Source: JAFGVL01 sp963663245 (lineage in GTDB: Bacteria > Bacteroidota > Bacteroidia > Bacteroidales > Paludibacteraceae). Taken from it: DNA of 64,000 nt. Each line of letters begins with the position of its first letter. Position 1 is the stretch's first letter. The position numbers and the translations under genes are program-made. The notes under the pieces were generated by a model, which saw only the letters and a program-made list of their open reading frames with translations, was not told the DNA's origin and searched no databases. The stretch is taken from the NCBI GenBank assembly GCA_963663245.1, contig OY760143.1, positions 558,001-622,000 on the forward strand, written 5' to 3'. Positions 48,801-63,800 of the stretch are shown one piece after another.

Positions 48801-51800
48801 TAGATACTGCTAGTGTAGTAATCTCAACGAATCCAAAACCAGTGTTAACAGTAGTAACTCCAGCAGCTGTATGTGAACCAAGCACTGTTGATTTAACAAG
48901 TACGGTCTCTAGTTCAGAGGCTGGTGTGATCACTTACTTTAGTGACGCTGCCTTAACATTACCAGTAGCTGATGAGACAGCTGTAAGTGCAGGCACTTAT
49001 TATATGTTAGGTACAGCAACCGCCGGTTCATGTTTAGATACCGCTAGTGTGGTAATCTCAACGAATCCAAAACCAGTTTTAACGGTAGTAACTCCAGCAG
49101 CTGTATGTGAACCAAGCACTGTTGATTTAACAAGTACGGTTTCTAGTTCTGAGGCTGGTGTGATCACTTACTTTACAGATGCTGCCTTAACATTACCAGT
49201 AGCTGATGAGACAGCTGTAAGTGCAGGCACTTATTATATGTTAGGTACAGCAACCGCCGGTTCATGTTTAGATACCGCTAGTGTGGTAATCTCAACTGAT
49301 CCAAAACCAGTTTTAACGGTAGTAACTCCAGCAGCTGTATGTGAACCAAGCACTGTTGATTTAACAAGTACAGTTTCTAGTTCAGAGGCTGGTTTAATCA
49401 CTTACTTTACAGACGCTGCCTTAACTTTACCAGTAGCTGATGAGACAGCTGTAAGTGCAGGCACTTATTATATGTTAGGTACAGCAACAGCGGGTTCATG
49501 TTTAGATACCGCTAGTGTGGTAATCTCAACCGATCCAAAACCAGTTTTAACGGTAGTAACTCCAGCAGCTGTATGTGAACCAAGCACTGTTGATTTAACA
49601 AGTACAGTTTCTAGTTCAGAGGCAGGTTTAATCACTTACTTTAGTGACGCTGCCTTAACATTACCAGTAGCTGATGAAACAGCTGTAAGTGCAGGTACTT
49701 ATTATATGTTAGGTACAGCAACCGCTGGTTCATGTTTAGATACCGCTAGTGTGGTAATCTCAACGAATCCAAAACCAGTCTTAACGGTAGTAACCCCTGG
49801 TATTGTTTGTGATCCTACAACTATTGATTTAACGACCACCGTTTCTAGTTCTGAGGCTGGCGTGATCACTTACTTTAGTGATGTTGCCTTAACATTACCA
49901 TTAGCTGATGAGACAGCTGTAAGTGCAGGCACTTATTATATGTTAGGTACAGCAACCGCTGGTTCATGTTTAGATACCGCTAGTGTAGTTGTAACTACCC
50001 AGACATGTACTAATTTATTATTGACAAGTACTACAAGTGGCCCAGTGTGTTTGAATGAAACTTTCGATTTAGATATCGAGATAGAGAATGCAGAAGCTGT
50101 AATAGCCACAGGAGTGACGGTGACTGATTTATTACCAGGTAGCTTTACTTATGTATCTTCCTTACCAAGTGTGGGAACATATGATGATGGAACAGGTGTT
50201 TGGGATATAGGCGATTTAGCCTCAGGAGCTACAGCAACTTTAAGAATAACAGTAACAGGAAGTATAGCCGGAGTGAACATTAATAATCAGGCTTATGCAT
50301 CCGATGTAAATGGAACCAGCTATGCTGATTATGCAGCAGCTCCAGCTAAGACACAGATCACCACTACTGTTCATCCAAAACCAGTGTTAACAGTAGTAAC
50401 TCCAGCAGCTGTATGTGAACCAAGCACTGTTGATTTAACAAGTACGGTTTCTAGTTCAGAGGCTGGTGTGATCACTTACTTTAGTGACGCTGCCTTAACA
50501 TTACCAGTAGCTGATGAGACAGCTGTTGTGGCAGGTACTTATTATATGTTAGGTACAGCAACCGCCGGTTCATGTTTAGATACTGCTAGTGTGGTAATCT
50601 CAACGAATCCAAAACCAGTTTTAACGGTAGTAACTCCAGCAGCTGTATGTGAACCAAGCACTGTTGATTTAACAAGTACGGTTTCTAGTTCAGAGGCAGG
50701 TGTAATCACTTACTTTACAGACGCTGCCTTAACTTTACCAGTAGCTGATGAGACAGCTGTTGTAGCAGGCACTTATTATATGTTAGGTATAGCAACAGCG
50801 GGTTCATGTTTAGATACCGCTAGTGTAGTAATTTCAACGAATCCAAAACCAGTGTTAACAGTAGTAACTCCAGGATCAGTTTGTGAACCAACTACACTTG
50901 ATTTAACAAGTACGGTTTCTAGTTCTGAGGCAGGTGTAATCACTTATTTTACAGACGCCGCCTTAACTTTACCAGTAGCTGATGAGACAGCAGTAAGTGC
51001 AGGTACTTATTATATGTTAGGTACAGCAACCGCTGGTTCATGTTTAGATACCGCTAGTGTGGTAATCTCAACGAATCCAAAACCAGTGTTAACGGTAGTA
51101 ACTCCAGCAGCTGTATGTGAACCAAGCACTGTTGATTTAACAAGTACGGTTTCTAGTTCAGAGGCTGGTGTGATCACTTACTTTACAGACGCTGCCTTAA
51201 CATTACCAGTAGCTGATGAGACAGCTGTAAGTGCAGGCACTTATTATATGTTAGGCACAGCAACCGCCGGTTCATGTTTAGATACTGCTAGTGTAGTAAT
51301 TTCAACGAATCCAAAACCAGTGTTAACGGTAGTAACCCCTGGTATTGTTTGTGATCCTACAACTATTGATTTAACAAGTACCGTTTCTAGTTCTGAGGCT
51401 GGCGTGATCACTTACTTTACAGACGCTGCCTTAACATTACCAGTAGCTGATGAGACAGCCGTAAGTGCAGGTACTTATTATATGTTAGGTACAGCAACCG
51501 CCGGTTCATGTTTAGATACCGCTAGTGTAGTTGTAACTACCCAGACATGTACTAATTTATTATTGACAAGTACTACAAGTGGCCCAGTGTGTTTGAATGA
51601 AACTTTCGATTTAGATATCGAGATAGAGAATGCAGAAGCTGTAATAGCCACAGGAGTGACGGTGACTGATTTATTACCAGTTAGCTTTACTTATGTATCT
51701 TCCTTACCAAGTGTGGGAACATATGATGATGGAACAGGTGTTTGGGATATAGGCGATTTAGCCTCAGGAGCTACAGCAACTTTAAGAATAACAGTAACAG

Positions 51801-54800
51801 GAAGTATAGCCGGAGTGAACATTAATAATCAGGCTTATGCATCCGATGTAAATGGAACCAGCTATGCTGATTATGCAGCAGCTCCAGCCAAGACACAGAT
51901 CACCACTACTGTTCATCCAAAACCAGTGTTAACGGTAGTAACTCCAGCAGCTGTATGTGAACCAAGCACTGTTGATTTAACAAGTACGGTTTCTAGTTCA
52001 GAGGCTGGTGTAATCACTTACTTTAGTGACGCTGCCTTAACATTACCAGTAGCTGATGAGACAGCTGTAAGTGCAGGCACGTATTATATGTTAGGTACAG
52101 CAACCGCCGGTTCATGTTTAGATACTGCTAGTGTGGTAATCTCAACGAATCCAAAACCAGTTTTAACGGTAGTAACTCCAGCAGCTGTTTGTGAACCAAG
52201 CACTGTTGATTTAACAAGTACGGTTTCTAGTTCAGAGGCTGGTTTAATCACTTACTTTACAGACGCTGCCTTAACATTACCAGTAGCTGATGAAACAGCT
52301 GTAAGTGCAGGCACGTATTATATGTTAGGTACAGCAACCGCTGGTTCATGTTTAGATACCGCTAGTGTGGTAATCTCAACGAATCCAAAACCAGTGTTAA
52401 CAGTAGTAACTCCAGGATCAGTTTGTGAACCAACTACACTTGATTTAACAAGTACGGTTTCTAGTTCTGAGGCAGGTGTAATCACTTACTTTAGTGACGC
52501 TGCCTTAACATTACCATTAGCTGATGAGACAGCAGTAAGTGCAGGTACTTATTATATGTTAGGTACAGCAACAGCGGGTTCATGTTTAGATACCGCTAGT
52601 GTGGTAATCTCAACCGATCCAAAACCAGTTTTAACGGTAGTAACTCCAGCAGCTGTATGTGAACCAAGCACTGTTGATTTAACAAGTACAGTTTCTAGTT
52701 CAGAGGCTGGTGTAATCACTTACTTTACAGACGCTGCCTTAACATTACCAGTAGCTGATGAAACAGCTGTAAGTGCAGGTACTTATTATATGTTAGGTAC
52801 AGCAACCGCTGGTTCATGTTTAGATACCGCTAGTGTGGTAATCTCAACGAATCCAAAACCAGTGTTAACGGTAGTAACCCCTGGTATTGTTTGTGATCCT
52901 ACAACTATTGATTTAACGACCACCGTTTCTAGTTCTGAGGCTGGCGTGATCACTTACTTTAGTGATGTTGCCTTAACATTACCATTAGCTGATGAGACAG
53001 CTGTAAGTGCAGGCACTTATTATATGTTAGGTACAGCAACCGCCGGTTCATGTTTAGATACCGCTAGTGTAGTTGTAACTACCCAGACATGTACTAATTT
53101 GTTATTGACAAGTGCTACAAGTGGCCCAGTGTGTTTGAATGAAACTTTCGATTTAGATATCGAGATAGAGAATGCAGAAGCTGTAATAGCCACAGGAGTG
53201 ACGGTGACTGATTTATTACCAGTTAGCTTTACTTATGTATCTTCCTTACCAAGTGTGGGAACATATGATGATGGAACAGGTGTTTGGGATATAGGCGATT
53301 TAGCCTCAGGAGCTACAGCAACTTTAAGAATAACAGTAACAGGAAGTATAGCCGGAGTGAACATTAATAATCAGGCTTATGCATCCGATGTAAATGGAAC
53401 CAGCTATGCTGATTATGCAGCAGCTCCAGCTAAGACACAGATCACCACTACTGTTCATCCAAAACCAGTGTTAACAGTAGTAACTCCAGCAGCTGTATGT
53501 GAACCAAGCACTGTTGATTTAACAAGTACGGTTTCTAGTTCAGAGGCTGGTGTAATCACTTACTTTAGTGACGCTGCCTTAACATTACCAGTAGCTGATG
53601 AGACAGCTGTTGTGGCAGGTACTTATTATATGTTAGGTACAGCAACCGCCGGTTCATGTTTAGATACTGCTAGTGTGGTAATCTCAACGAATCCAAAACC
53701 AGTTTTAACGGTAGTAACTCCAGCAGCTGTATGTGAACCAAGCACTGTTGATTTAACAAGTACGGTTTCTAGTTCAGAGGCTGGTGTAATCACTTACTTT
53801 ACAGACGCTGCCTTAACTTTACCAGTAGCTGATGAGACAGCTGTTGTAGCAGGCACTTATTATATGTTAGGTACAGCAACAGCGGGTTCATGTTTAGATA
53901 CCGCTAGTGTGGTAATCTCAACGAATCCAAAACCAGTGTTAACAGTAGTAACTCCAGGATCAGTTTGTGAACCAACTACACTTGATTTAACAAGTACGGT
54001 TTCTAGTTCTGAGGCAGGTGTAATCACTTATTTTACAGACGCCGCCTTAACATTATCAGTAGCTGATGAGACAGCTGTAAGTGCAGGTACTTATTATATG
54101 TTAGGTACAGCAACAGCGGGTTCATGTTTAGATACCGCTAGTGTGGTAATCTCAACCGATCCAAAACCAGTTTTAACGGTAGTAACTCCAGCAGCTGTAT
54201 GTGAACCAAGCACTGTTGATTTAACAAGTACAGTTTCTAGTTCAGAGGCTGGTGTAATCACTTACTTTACAGACGCTGCCTTAACATTACCAGTAGCTGA
54301 TGAAACAGCTGTAAGTGCAGGTACTTATTATATGTTAGGTACAGCAACCGCTGGTTCATGTTTAGATACCGCTAGTGTGGTAATCTCAACGAATCCAAAA
54401 CCAGTGTTAACGGTAGTAACCCCTGGTATTGTTTGTGATCCTACAACTATTGATTTAACGACCACCGTTTCTAGTTCTGAGGCTGGCGTGATCACTTACT
54501 TTAGTGATGTTGCCTTAACATTACCATTAGCTGATGAGACAGCTGTAAGTGCAGGCACTTATTATATGTTAGGTACAGCAACCGCCGGTTCATGTTTAGA
54601 TACCGCTAGTGTAGTTGTAACTACCCAGACATGTACTAATTTATTATTGACAAGTACTACAAGTGGCCCAGTGTGTTTGAATGAAACTTTCGATTTAGAT
54701 ATCGAGATAGAGAATGCAGAAGCTGTAATAGCCACAGGAGTGACGGTGACTGATTTATTACCAGGTAGCTTTACTTATGTATCTTCCTTACCAAGTGTGG

Positions 54801-57800
54801 GAACATATGATGATGGAACAGGTGTTTGGGATATAGGCGATTTAGCCTCAGGAGCTACAGCAACTTTAAGAATAACAGTAACAGGAAGTATAGCCGGAGT
54901 GAACATTAATAATCAGGCTTATGCATCCGATGTAAATGGAACCAGCTATGCTGATTATGCAGCAGCTCCAGCTAAGACACAGATCACCACTACTGTTCAT
55001 CCAAAACCAGTGTTAACAGTAGTAACTCCAGCAGCTGTATGTGAACCAAGCACTGTTGATTTAACAAGTACGGTTTCTAGTTCAGAGGCTGGTGTGATCA
55101 CTTACTTTAGTGACGCTGCCTTAACATTACCAGTAGCTGATGAGACAGCTGTTGTGGCAGGTACTTATTATATGTTAGGTACAGCAACCGCCGGTTCATG
55201 TTTAGATACTGCTAGTGTGGTAATCTCAACGAATCCAAAACCAGTTTTAACGGTAGTAACTCCAGCAGCTGTATGTGAACCAAGCACTGTTGATTTAACA
55301 AGTACGGTTTCTAGTTCAGAGGCAGGTGTAATCACTTACTTTACAGACGCTGCCTTAACTTTACCAGTAGCTGATGAGACAGCTGTTGTAGCAGGCACTT
55401 ATTATATGTTAGGTATAGCAACAGCGGGTTCATGTTTAGATACCGCTAGTGTGGTAATCTCAACGAATCCAAAACCAGTTTTAACGGTAGTAACTCCAGC
55501 AGCTGTATGTGAACCAACTACACTTGATTTAACAAGTACGGTTTCTAGTTCTGAGGCTGGTGTAATCACTTACTTTAGTGACGCTGCCTTAACATTACCA
55601 GTAGCTGATGAGACAGCTGTAAGTGCAGGCACTTATTATATGTTAGGTACAGCAACAGCGGGTTCATGTTTAGATACTGCTAGTGTGGTAATCTCAACGA
55701 ATCCAAAACCAGTTTTAACGGTAGTAACTCCAGCAGCTGTATGTGAACCAAGCACTGTTGATTTAACAAGTACGGTTTCTAGTTCAGAGGCTGGTGTGAT
55801 CACTTACTTTACAGACGCTGCCTTAACATTACCAGTAGCTGATGAGACAGCCGTAAGTGCAGGTACTTATTATATGTTAGGCACAGCAACTGCTGGTTCA
55901 TGTTTAGATACTGCTAGTGTAGTAATTTCAACGAATCCAAAACCAGTGTTAACGGTAGTAACCCCTGGTATTGTTTGTGATCCTACAACTATTGATTTAA
56001 CGACCACCGTTTCTAGTTCTGAGGCTGGCGTGATCACTTACTTTAGTGATGTTGCCTTAACATTACCATTAGCTGATGAGACAGCTGTAAGTGCAGGCAC
56101 TTATTATATGTTAGGTACAGCAACCGCCGGTTCATGTTTAGATACCGCTAGTGTAGTTGTAACTACCCAGACATGTACTAATTTATTATTGACAAGTACT
56201 ACAAGTGGCCCAGTGTGTTTGAATGAAACTTTCGATTTAGATATCGAGATAGAGAATGCAGAAGCTGTAATAGCCACAGGAGTGACGGTGACTGATTTAT
56301 TACCAGGTAGCTTTACTTATGTATCTTCCTTACCAAGTGTGGGAACATATGATGATGGAACAGGTGTTTGGGATATAGGCGATTTAGCCTCAGGAGCTAC
56401 AGCAACTTTAAGAATAACAGTAACAGGAAGTATAGCCGGAGTGAACATTAATAATCAGGCTTATGCATCCGATGTAAATGGAACCAGCTATGCTGATTAT
56501 GCAGCAGCTCCAGCTAAGACACAGATCACCACTACTGTTCATCCAAAACCAGTGTTAACAGTAGTAACTCCAGCAGCTGTATGTGAACCAAGCACTGTTG
56601 ATTTAACAAGTACGGTTTCTAGTTCAGAGGCTGGTGTGATCACTTACTTTAGTGACGCTGCCTTAACATTACCAGTAGCTGATGAGACAGCTGTTGTGGC
56701 AGGTACTTATTATATGTTAGGTACAGCAACCGCCGGTTCATGTTTAGATACTGCTAGTGTGGTAATCTCAACGAATCCAAAACCAGTTTTAACGGTAGTA
56801 ACTCCAGCAGCTGTATGTGAACCAAGCACTGTTGATTTAACAAGTACGGTTTCTAGTTCAGAGGCAGGTGTAATCACTTACTTTACAGACGCTGCCTTAA
56901 CTTTACCAGTAGCTGATGAGACAGCTGTTGTAGCAGGCACTTATTATATGTTAGGTATAGCAACAGCGGGTTCATGTTTAGATACCGCTAGTGTGGTAAT
57001 CTCAACGAATCCAAAACCAGTTTTAACGGTAGTAACTCCAGCAGCTGTATGTGAACCAACTACACTTGATTTAACAAGTACGGTTTCTAGTTCTGAGGCT
57101 GGTGTAATCACTTATTTTACAGACGCTGCCTTAACATTACCAGTAGCTGATGAGACAGCTGTAAGTGCAGGCACTTATTATATGTTAGGTACAGCAACAG
57201 CGGGTTCATGTTTAGATACTGCTAGTGTGGTAATCTCAACGAATCCAAAACCAGTTTTAACGGTAGTAACTCCAGCAGCTGTATGTGAACCAAGCACTGT
57301 TGATTTAACAAGTACGGTTTCTAGTTCAGAGGCTGGTGTGATCACTTACTTTACAGACGCTGCCTTAACATTACCAGTAGCTGATGAGACAGCCGTAAGT
57401 GCAGGTACTTATTATATGTTAGGCACAGCAACTGCTGGTTCATGTTTAGATACTGCTAGTGTAGTAATTTCAACGAATCCAAAACCAGTCTTAACGGTAG
57501 TAACCCCGAGTACTGTTTGTGATCCATTAACGGTTGACTTAACAAGTACCGTTTCTAGTTCTGAGGCTGGCGTGATCACTTACTTTAGTGATGCTGCCTT
57601 AACTTTACCAGTAGCTGATGAGACAGCCGTAAGTGCAGGTACTTATTATATGTTAGGTACAGCAACCGCTGGTTCATGTTTAGATACCGCTAGTGTAGTT
57701 GTAACTACCCAGACATGTACTAATTTGTTATTGACAAGTACTACAAGTGGCCCAGTGTGTTTGAATGAAACTTTCGATTTAGATATCGAGATAGAGAATG

Positions 57801-60800
57801 CAGAAGCAGTAATAGCCACAGGAGTGACGGTGACTGATTTATTACCAGGTAGCTTTACTTATGTATCTTCCTTACCAAGTGTGGGAACATATGATGATGG
57901 AACAGGTGTTTGGGATATAGGCGATTTAGCCTCAGGAGCTACAGCAACTTTAAGAATAACAGTAACAGGAAGTATAGCCGGAGTGAACATTAATAATCAG
58001 GCTTATGCATCCGATGTAAATGGAACCAGCTATGCTGATTATGCAGCAGCTCCAGCTAAGACACAGATCACCACTACTGTTCATCCAAAACCAGTATTAA
58101 CGGTAGTAACTCCAGCAGCTGTTTGTGAACCAAGTACTGTTGATTTAACAAGTACGGTTTCTAGTTCTGAGGCAGGTGTAATCACTTACTTTACAGATGC
58201 TGCTTTAACCTTACCAGTAGCTGATGAGACAGCTGTTGTGGCAGGCACTTATTATATGTTAGGTACAGCAACCGCTGGTTCATGTTTAGATACTGCTAGT
58301 GTGGTAATCTCAACGAATCCAAAACCAGTGTTAACGGTAGTAACTCCAGCAGCTGTTTGTGAACCAAGCACTGTTGATTTAACAAGTACGGTTTCTAGTT
58401 CTGAGGCAGGTGTAATCACTTACTTTAGTGACGCTGCTTTAACATTACCAGTAGCTGATGAGACAGCTGTAAGTGCAGGTACTTATTATATGTTAGGTAC
58501 GGCAACCGCCGGTTCATGTTTAGATACTGCTAGTGTAGTAATCTCAACGAATCCAAAACCAGTGTTAACAGTAGTAACTCCAGGATCAGTTTGTGAACCA
58601 ACTACACTTGATTTAACAAGTACGGTTTCTAGTTCTGAGGCAGGTGTAATCACTTACTTTACAGACGCTGCCTTAACATTACCAGTAGCTGATGAGACAG
58701 CTGTAAGTGCAGGCACTTATTATATGTTAGGTACTGCAACCGCTGGTTCATGTTTAGATACCGCTAGTGTGGTAATCTCAACCGATCCAAAACCAGTGTT
58801 AACGGTAGTAACTCCAGCAGCTGTTTGTGAACCAAGCACTGTTGATTTAACAAGTACGGTTTCTAGTTCTGAGGCAGGCGTGATTACTTACTTTACAGAC
58901 GCTGCCTTAACATTAGCAGTAGCTGATGAAACAGCTGTTGTAGCAGGTACTTATTATATGTTAGGCACAGCAACTGCTGGTTCATGTTTAGATACTGCTA
59001 GTGTAGTAATCTCAACGAATCCAAAACCAGTGTTAACGGTAGTAACCCCGAGTACTGTTTGTGATCCATTAACGGTTGACTTAACGACCACCGTTTCTAG
59101 TTCTGAGGCTGGCGTGATCACTTACTTTAGTGATGCTGCCTTAACATTACCATTAGCTGATGAGACAGCCGTAAGTGCAGGTACTTATTATATGTTAGGT
59201 ACAGCAACCGCCGGTTCATGTTTAGATACCGCTAGTGTAGTTGTAACTACCCAGACATGTACTAATTTATTATTGACAAGTACTACAAGTGGCCCAGTGT
59301 GTTTGAATGAAACTTTCGATTTAGATATCGAGATAGAGAATGCAGAAATTGTAATAGCCACAGGAGTGACGGTGACTGATTTATTACCAGGTAGCTTTAC
59401 TTATGTATCTTCCTTACCAAGTGTGGGAACATATGATGATGGAACAGGTGTTTGGGATATAGGCGATTTAGCCTCAGGAGCTACAGCAACTTTAAGAATA
59501 ACAGTAACAGGAAGTATAGCCGGAGTGAACATTAATAATCAGGCTTATGTATCCGATGTAAATGGAACCAGCTATGCTGATTATGCAGCAGCTCCAGCTA
59601 AGACACAGATTACCACTACTGTTCATCCAAAACCTGTATTAACAGTGAATTCTACGCCAGGAGCTGTATGTGCTCCAAGTACAGTAGATTTAACAATGGG
59701 TACAAGCAGTGATATAGTTGGTACAATTACTTATTATAGTGATATCGCTTTATCAACATCTGTAGTAGATGAGACAGCTGTATCTGTAACAGGCACTTAC
59801 TATGTATTAGTGGAGACCCTTTCAGGTTGTCGTGATACGGCAAGTATTGCTGTAGTAGTTAATCCAAAACCTGTATTAACAGTGAATGCTACGCCAGGAG
59901 CTGTCTGTGCTCCAAGTACAGTAGATTTAACAACCGGTACAAGCAGTGATATAGTTGGTACAATTACTTATTACAGTGATATTGCTTTAGCAACATCTGT
60001 AGTAGATGAGACAGCTGTATCTGTAACAGGCACTTACTATGTATTAGTGGAGACCCTTTCAGGTTGTCGTGATACAGCAAGTATTGCTGTAGTAGTTAAT
60101 CCAAAACCAGTGTTAACAGTGAATGCTACGCCAGGAGCTGTCTGTGCTCCAAGTACAGTAGATTTAACAATGGGTACAAGCAGTGATATAGTTGGTACAA
60201 TTACTTATTATAGTGATATCGCTTTATCAACATCTGTAGTAGATGAGACAGCTGTATCTGTAACAGGCACTTACTATGTATTAGTGGAGACCCTTTCAGG
60301 TTGTCGTGATACAGCAAGTATTACTGTAGTAGTTAATCCAAAACCTGTATTAACAGTTAATTCTACGCCAGGAGCTGTATGTGCTCCAAGTACAGTAGAT
60401 TTAACAATGGGTACAAGCAGTGATATAGGTGGTACAATTACTTATTACAGTGATATTGCTTTAGCAACATCTGTAGTAGATGAGACTGTAGTTTCTTCAA
60501 GTGGCACTTATTATGTATTAGTGGAGACCCTTTCAGGTTGTCGTGATACGGCAAGTATTGCTGTAGTAGTTAATCCAAAACCAGTGTTAAGTATACCTAC
60601 TTTAGGTGCAGTATGCCTTCCATTAACATTAGATTTAACAATGGGTACAAGCAGTGATATAGGCGGTATAATTACTTATTACAGTGATGTCGCTTTAGCA
60701 ACATCTGTAGTAGATGAGACTGTAGTTTCTTCAAGTGGCACTTATTATGTATTAGTGGAGACCCTTTCAGGTTGTCGTGATACAGCAAGTATTGCTGTAG

Positions 60801-63800
60801 TAGTTAATCCAAAACCAGTGTTAACAGTGAATGCTACGCCAGGAGCTGTATGTGCTCCAAGTACGGTAGATTTAACCACCGGTACAAGCAGTGATATAGG
60901 TGGTACAATTACTTATTATAGTGATATAGCTTTAGCAACATCTGTAGTAGATGAGACTGTAGTTTCTTTAAGTGGCACTTATTATGTGTTAGTAGAGACT
61001 CTTTCAGGTTGTCGTGATACAGCAAGTATTACTGTAGTAGTTAATCCAAAACCTGTATTAACAGTTAATGCTACGCCAGGAGCTGTATGTGCTCCAAGTA
61101 CAGTAGATTTAACAATGGGTACAAGCAGTGATATAGGTGGTACAATTACTTATTATAGTGATATTGCTTTAGCAACATCTGTAGTAGATGAGACAGCTGT
61201 ATCTGTAACAGGCACTTACTATGTATTAGTGGAGACCCTTTCAGGTTGTCGTGATACGGCAAGTATTGCTGTAGTAGTTAATCCAAAACCTGTATTAACA
61301 GTTAATGCTACGCCAGGAGCTGTCTGTGCTCCAAGTATAGTAAATTTAACAATGGGTACAAGCAGTGATATAGGTGGTACAATTACTTATTACAGTGATA
61401 TTGCTTTAGCAACATCTGTAGTAGATGAGACAGCTGTATCTGTAACAGGCACTTACTATGTATTAGTGGAGACCCTTTCAGGTTGTCGTGATACAGCAAG
61501 TATTGCTGTAGTAGTTAATCCAAAACCTGTATTAACAGTTAATTCTACGCCAGGAGCTGTCTGTGCTCCAAGTACAGTAGATTTAACGATGGGTACAAGC
61601 AGTGATATAGGAGGTACAATTACTTATTACAGTGATATAGCTTTAGCAATATCTGTAGTAGATGAGACAGCTGTATCTGTAACAGGCACTTACTACGTAT
61701 TAGTGGAGACCCTTTCAGGTTGTCGTGATACAGCAAGTATTGCTGTAGTAGTTAATCCAAAGCCTGTATTAACAGTGAATGCTACGCCAGGAGCTGTCTG
61801 TGCTCCAAGTACAGTAGATTTAACAATGGGTACAAGCAGTGATATAGGTGGTACAATTACTTATTACAGTGATATTGCTTTATCAACATCTGTAGTAGAT
61901 GAGACAGCTGTATCTGTAACAGGCACTTACTACGTATTAGTGGAGACCCTTTCAGGTTGTCGTGATACAGCAAGTATTGCTGTAGTAGTTAATCCAAAAC
62001 CTGTATTAACAGTGAATTCTACGCCAGGAGCTGTATGTGCTCCAAGTACGGTAGATTTAACAACCGGTACAAGCAGTGATATAGGTGGTACAATTACTTA
62101 TTATAGTGATATCGCTTTAGCAACATCTGTAGTAGATGAGACAGCTGTATCTTTAACAGGCACTTACTATGTATTAGTGGAGACCCTTTCAGGTTGTCGT
62201 GATACGGCAAGTATTGCTGTAGTAGTTAATCCAAAACCTGTATTAACAGTGAATGCTACGCCAGGAGCTGTCTGTGCTCCAAGTACAGTAGATTTAACAA
62301 TGGGTACAAGCAGTGATATAGGTGGTACAATTACTTATTATAGTGATATCGCTTTAGCAACATCTGTAGTAGATGAGACCGCTGTATCTTTAACAGGCAC
62401 TTACTATGTATTAGTGGAGACTCTTTCAGGTTGTCGTGATACAGCAAGTATTGCTGTAGTAGTTAATCCAAAACCTGTATTAACAGTTAATGCTACGCCA
62501 GGAGCTGTATGTGCTCCAAGTACGGTAGATTTAACAACCGGTACAAGCAGTGATATAGGTGGTACAATTACTTATTATAGTGATATCGCTTTAGCAACAT
62601 CTGTAGTAGATGAGACAGCTGTATCTGTAACAGGCACTTACTATGTATTAGTGGAGACCCTTTCAGGTTGTCGTGATACAGCAAGTATTGCTGTAGTAGT
62701 TAATTCAAAACCTGTATTAACAGTTAATGCTACGCCAGGAGCTGTATGTGCTCCAAGTACAGTAGATTTAACAATGGGTACAAGCAGTGATATAGGTGGT
62801 ACAATTACTTATTATAGTGATATTGCTTTAGCAACATCTGTAGTAGATGAGACAGCTGTATCTGTAACAGGCACTTACTATGTATTAGTGGAGACCCTTT
62901 CAGGTTGTCGTGATACGGCAAGTATTGCTGTAGTAGTTAATCCAAAACCTGTATTAACAGTGAATGCTACGCCAGGAGCTGTCTGTGCTCCAAGTACAGT
63001 AGATTTAACAATGGGTACAAGCAGTGATATAGGTGGTACAATTACTTATTACAGTGATATTGCTTTAGCAACATCTGTAGTAGATGAGACAGCTGTATCT
63101 GTAACAGGTACTTACTACGTATTAGTGGAGACCCTTTCAGGTTGTCGTGATACAGCAAGTATTGCTGTAGTAGTTAATCCAAAACCTGTATTAACAGTTA
63201 ATGCTACGCCAGGAGCTGTATGTGCTCCAAGTACAGTAGATTTAACCACTGGTACAAGTTCTAATATTGCAGGAGCAGTAAGTTATTATAGTGACATGTC
63301 TTTATTAATTCCAGTATTAAATGAAACGACTATAGCTACAACAGGCACTTACTATGTATTAGTGGAGACCCTTTCAGGTTGTCGTGATACGGCAAGTATT
63401 GCTGTAGTAGTTAATCCAAAACCTGTATTAACAGTGAATGCAGTTAGGGCTCCAGAGTGTTCTCCAACGACAGTGGATCTTGGTGCCGGCACAAGTAGTG
63501 ATATTGGTGGTTCTATTTCTTATTATACGAATGCCGCATTAACATTCCCTGTAGGAAGTCCGTCAACTGTATCTACAAGTGGTACTTATTATGTGTTAGT
63601 TGAAACGGCTTTAGGTTGTAGAGATAGTGCTAATATAGCTACAGTAATTAACCCAGCAGCAGCAATAACTCTACTAAGTAATGTAGGTACAAATAATCAG
63701 ACTCTTTGTTTTGGAGAATCAATAGATAATATTTCCTATACATTGTCGGGAGGAGCTACAGGCGCAACAATTAGTGGATTGCCATCAGGAGTAACTTATG

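Noticed and set aside
39971..63649. Possible CRISPR or non-coding satellite arrays
   Set aside because: Repeats are 234-372 bp with no spacers, all multiples of three, and translate throughout to domains with conserved Cys; they are coding.
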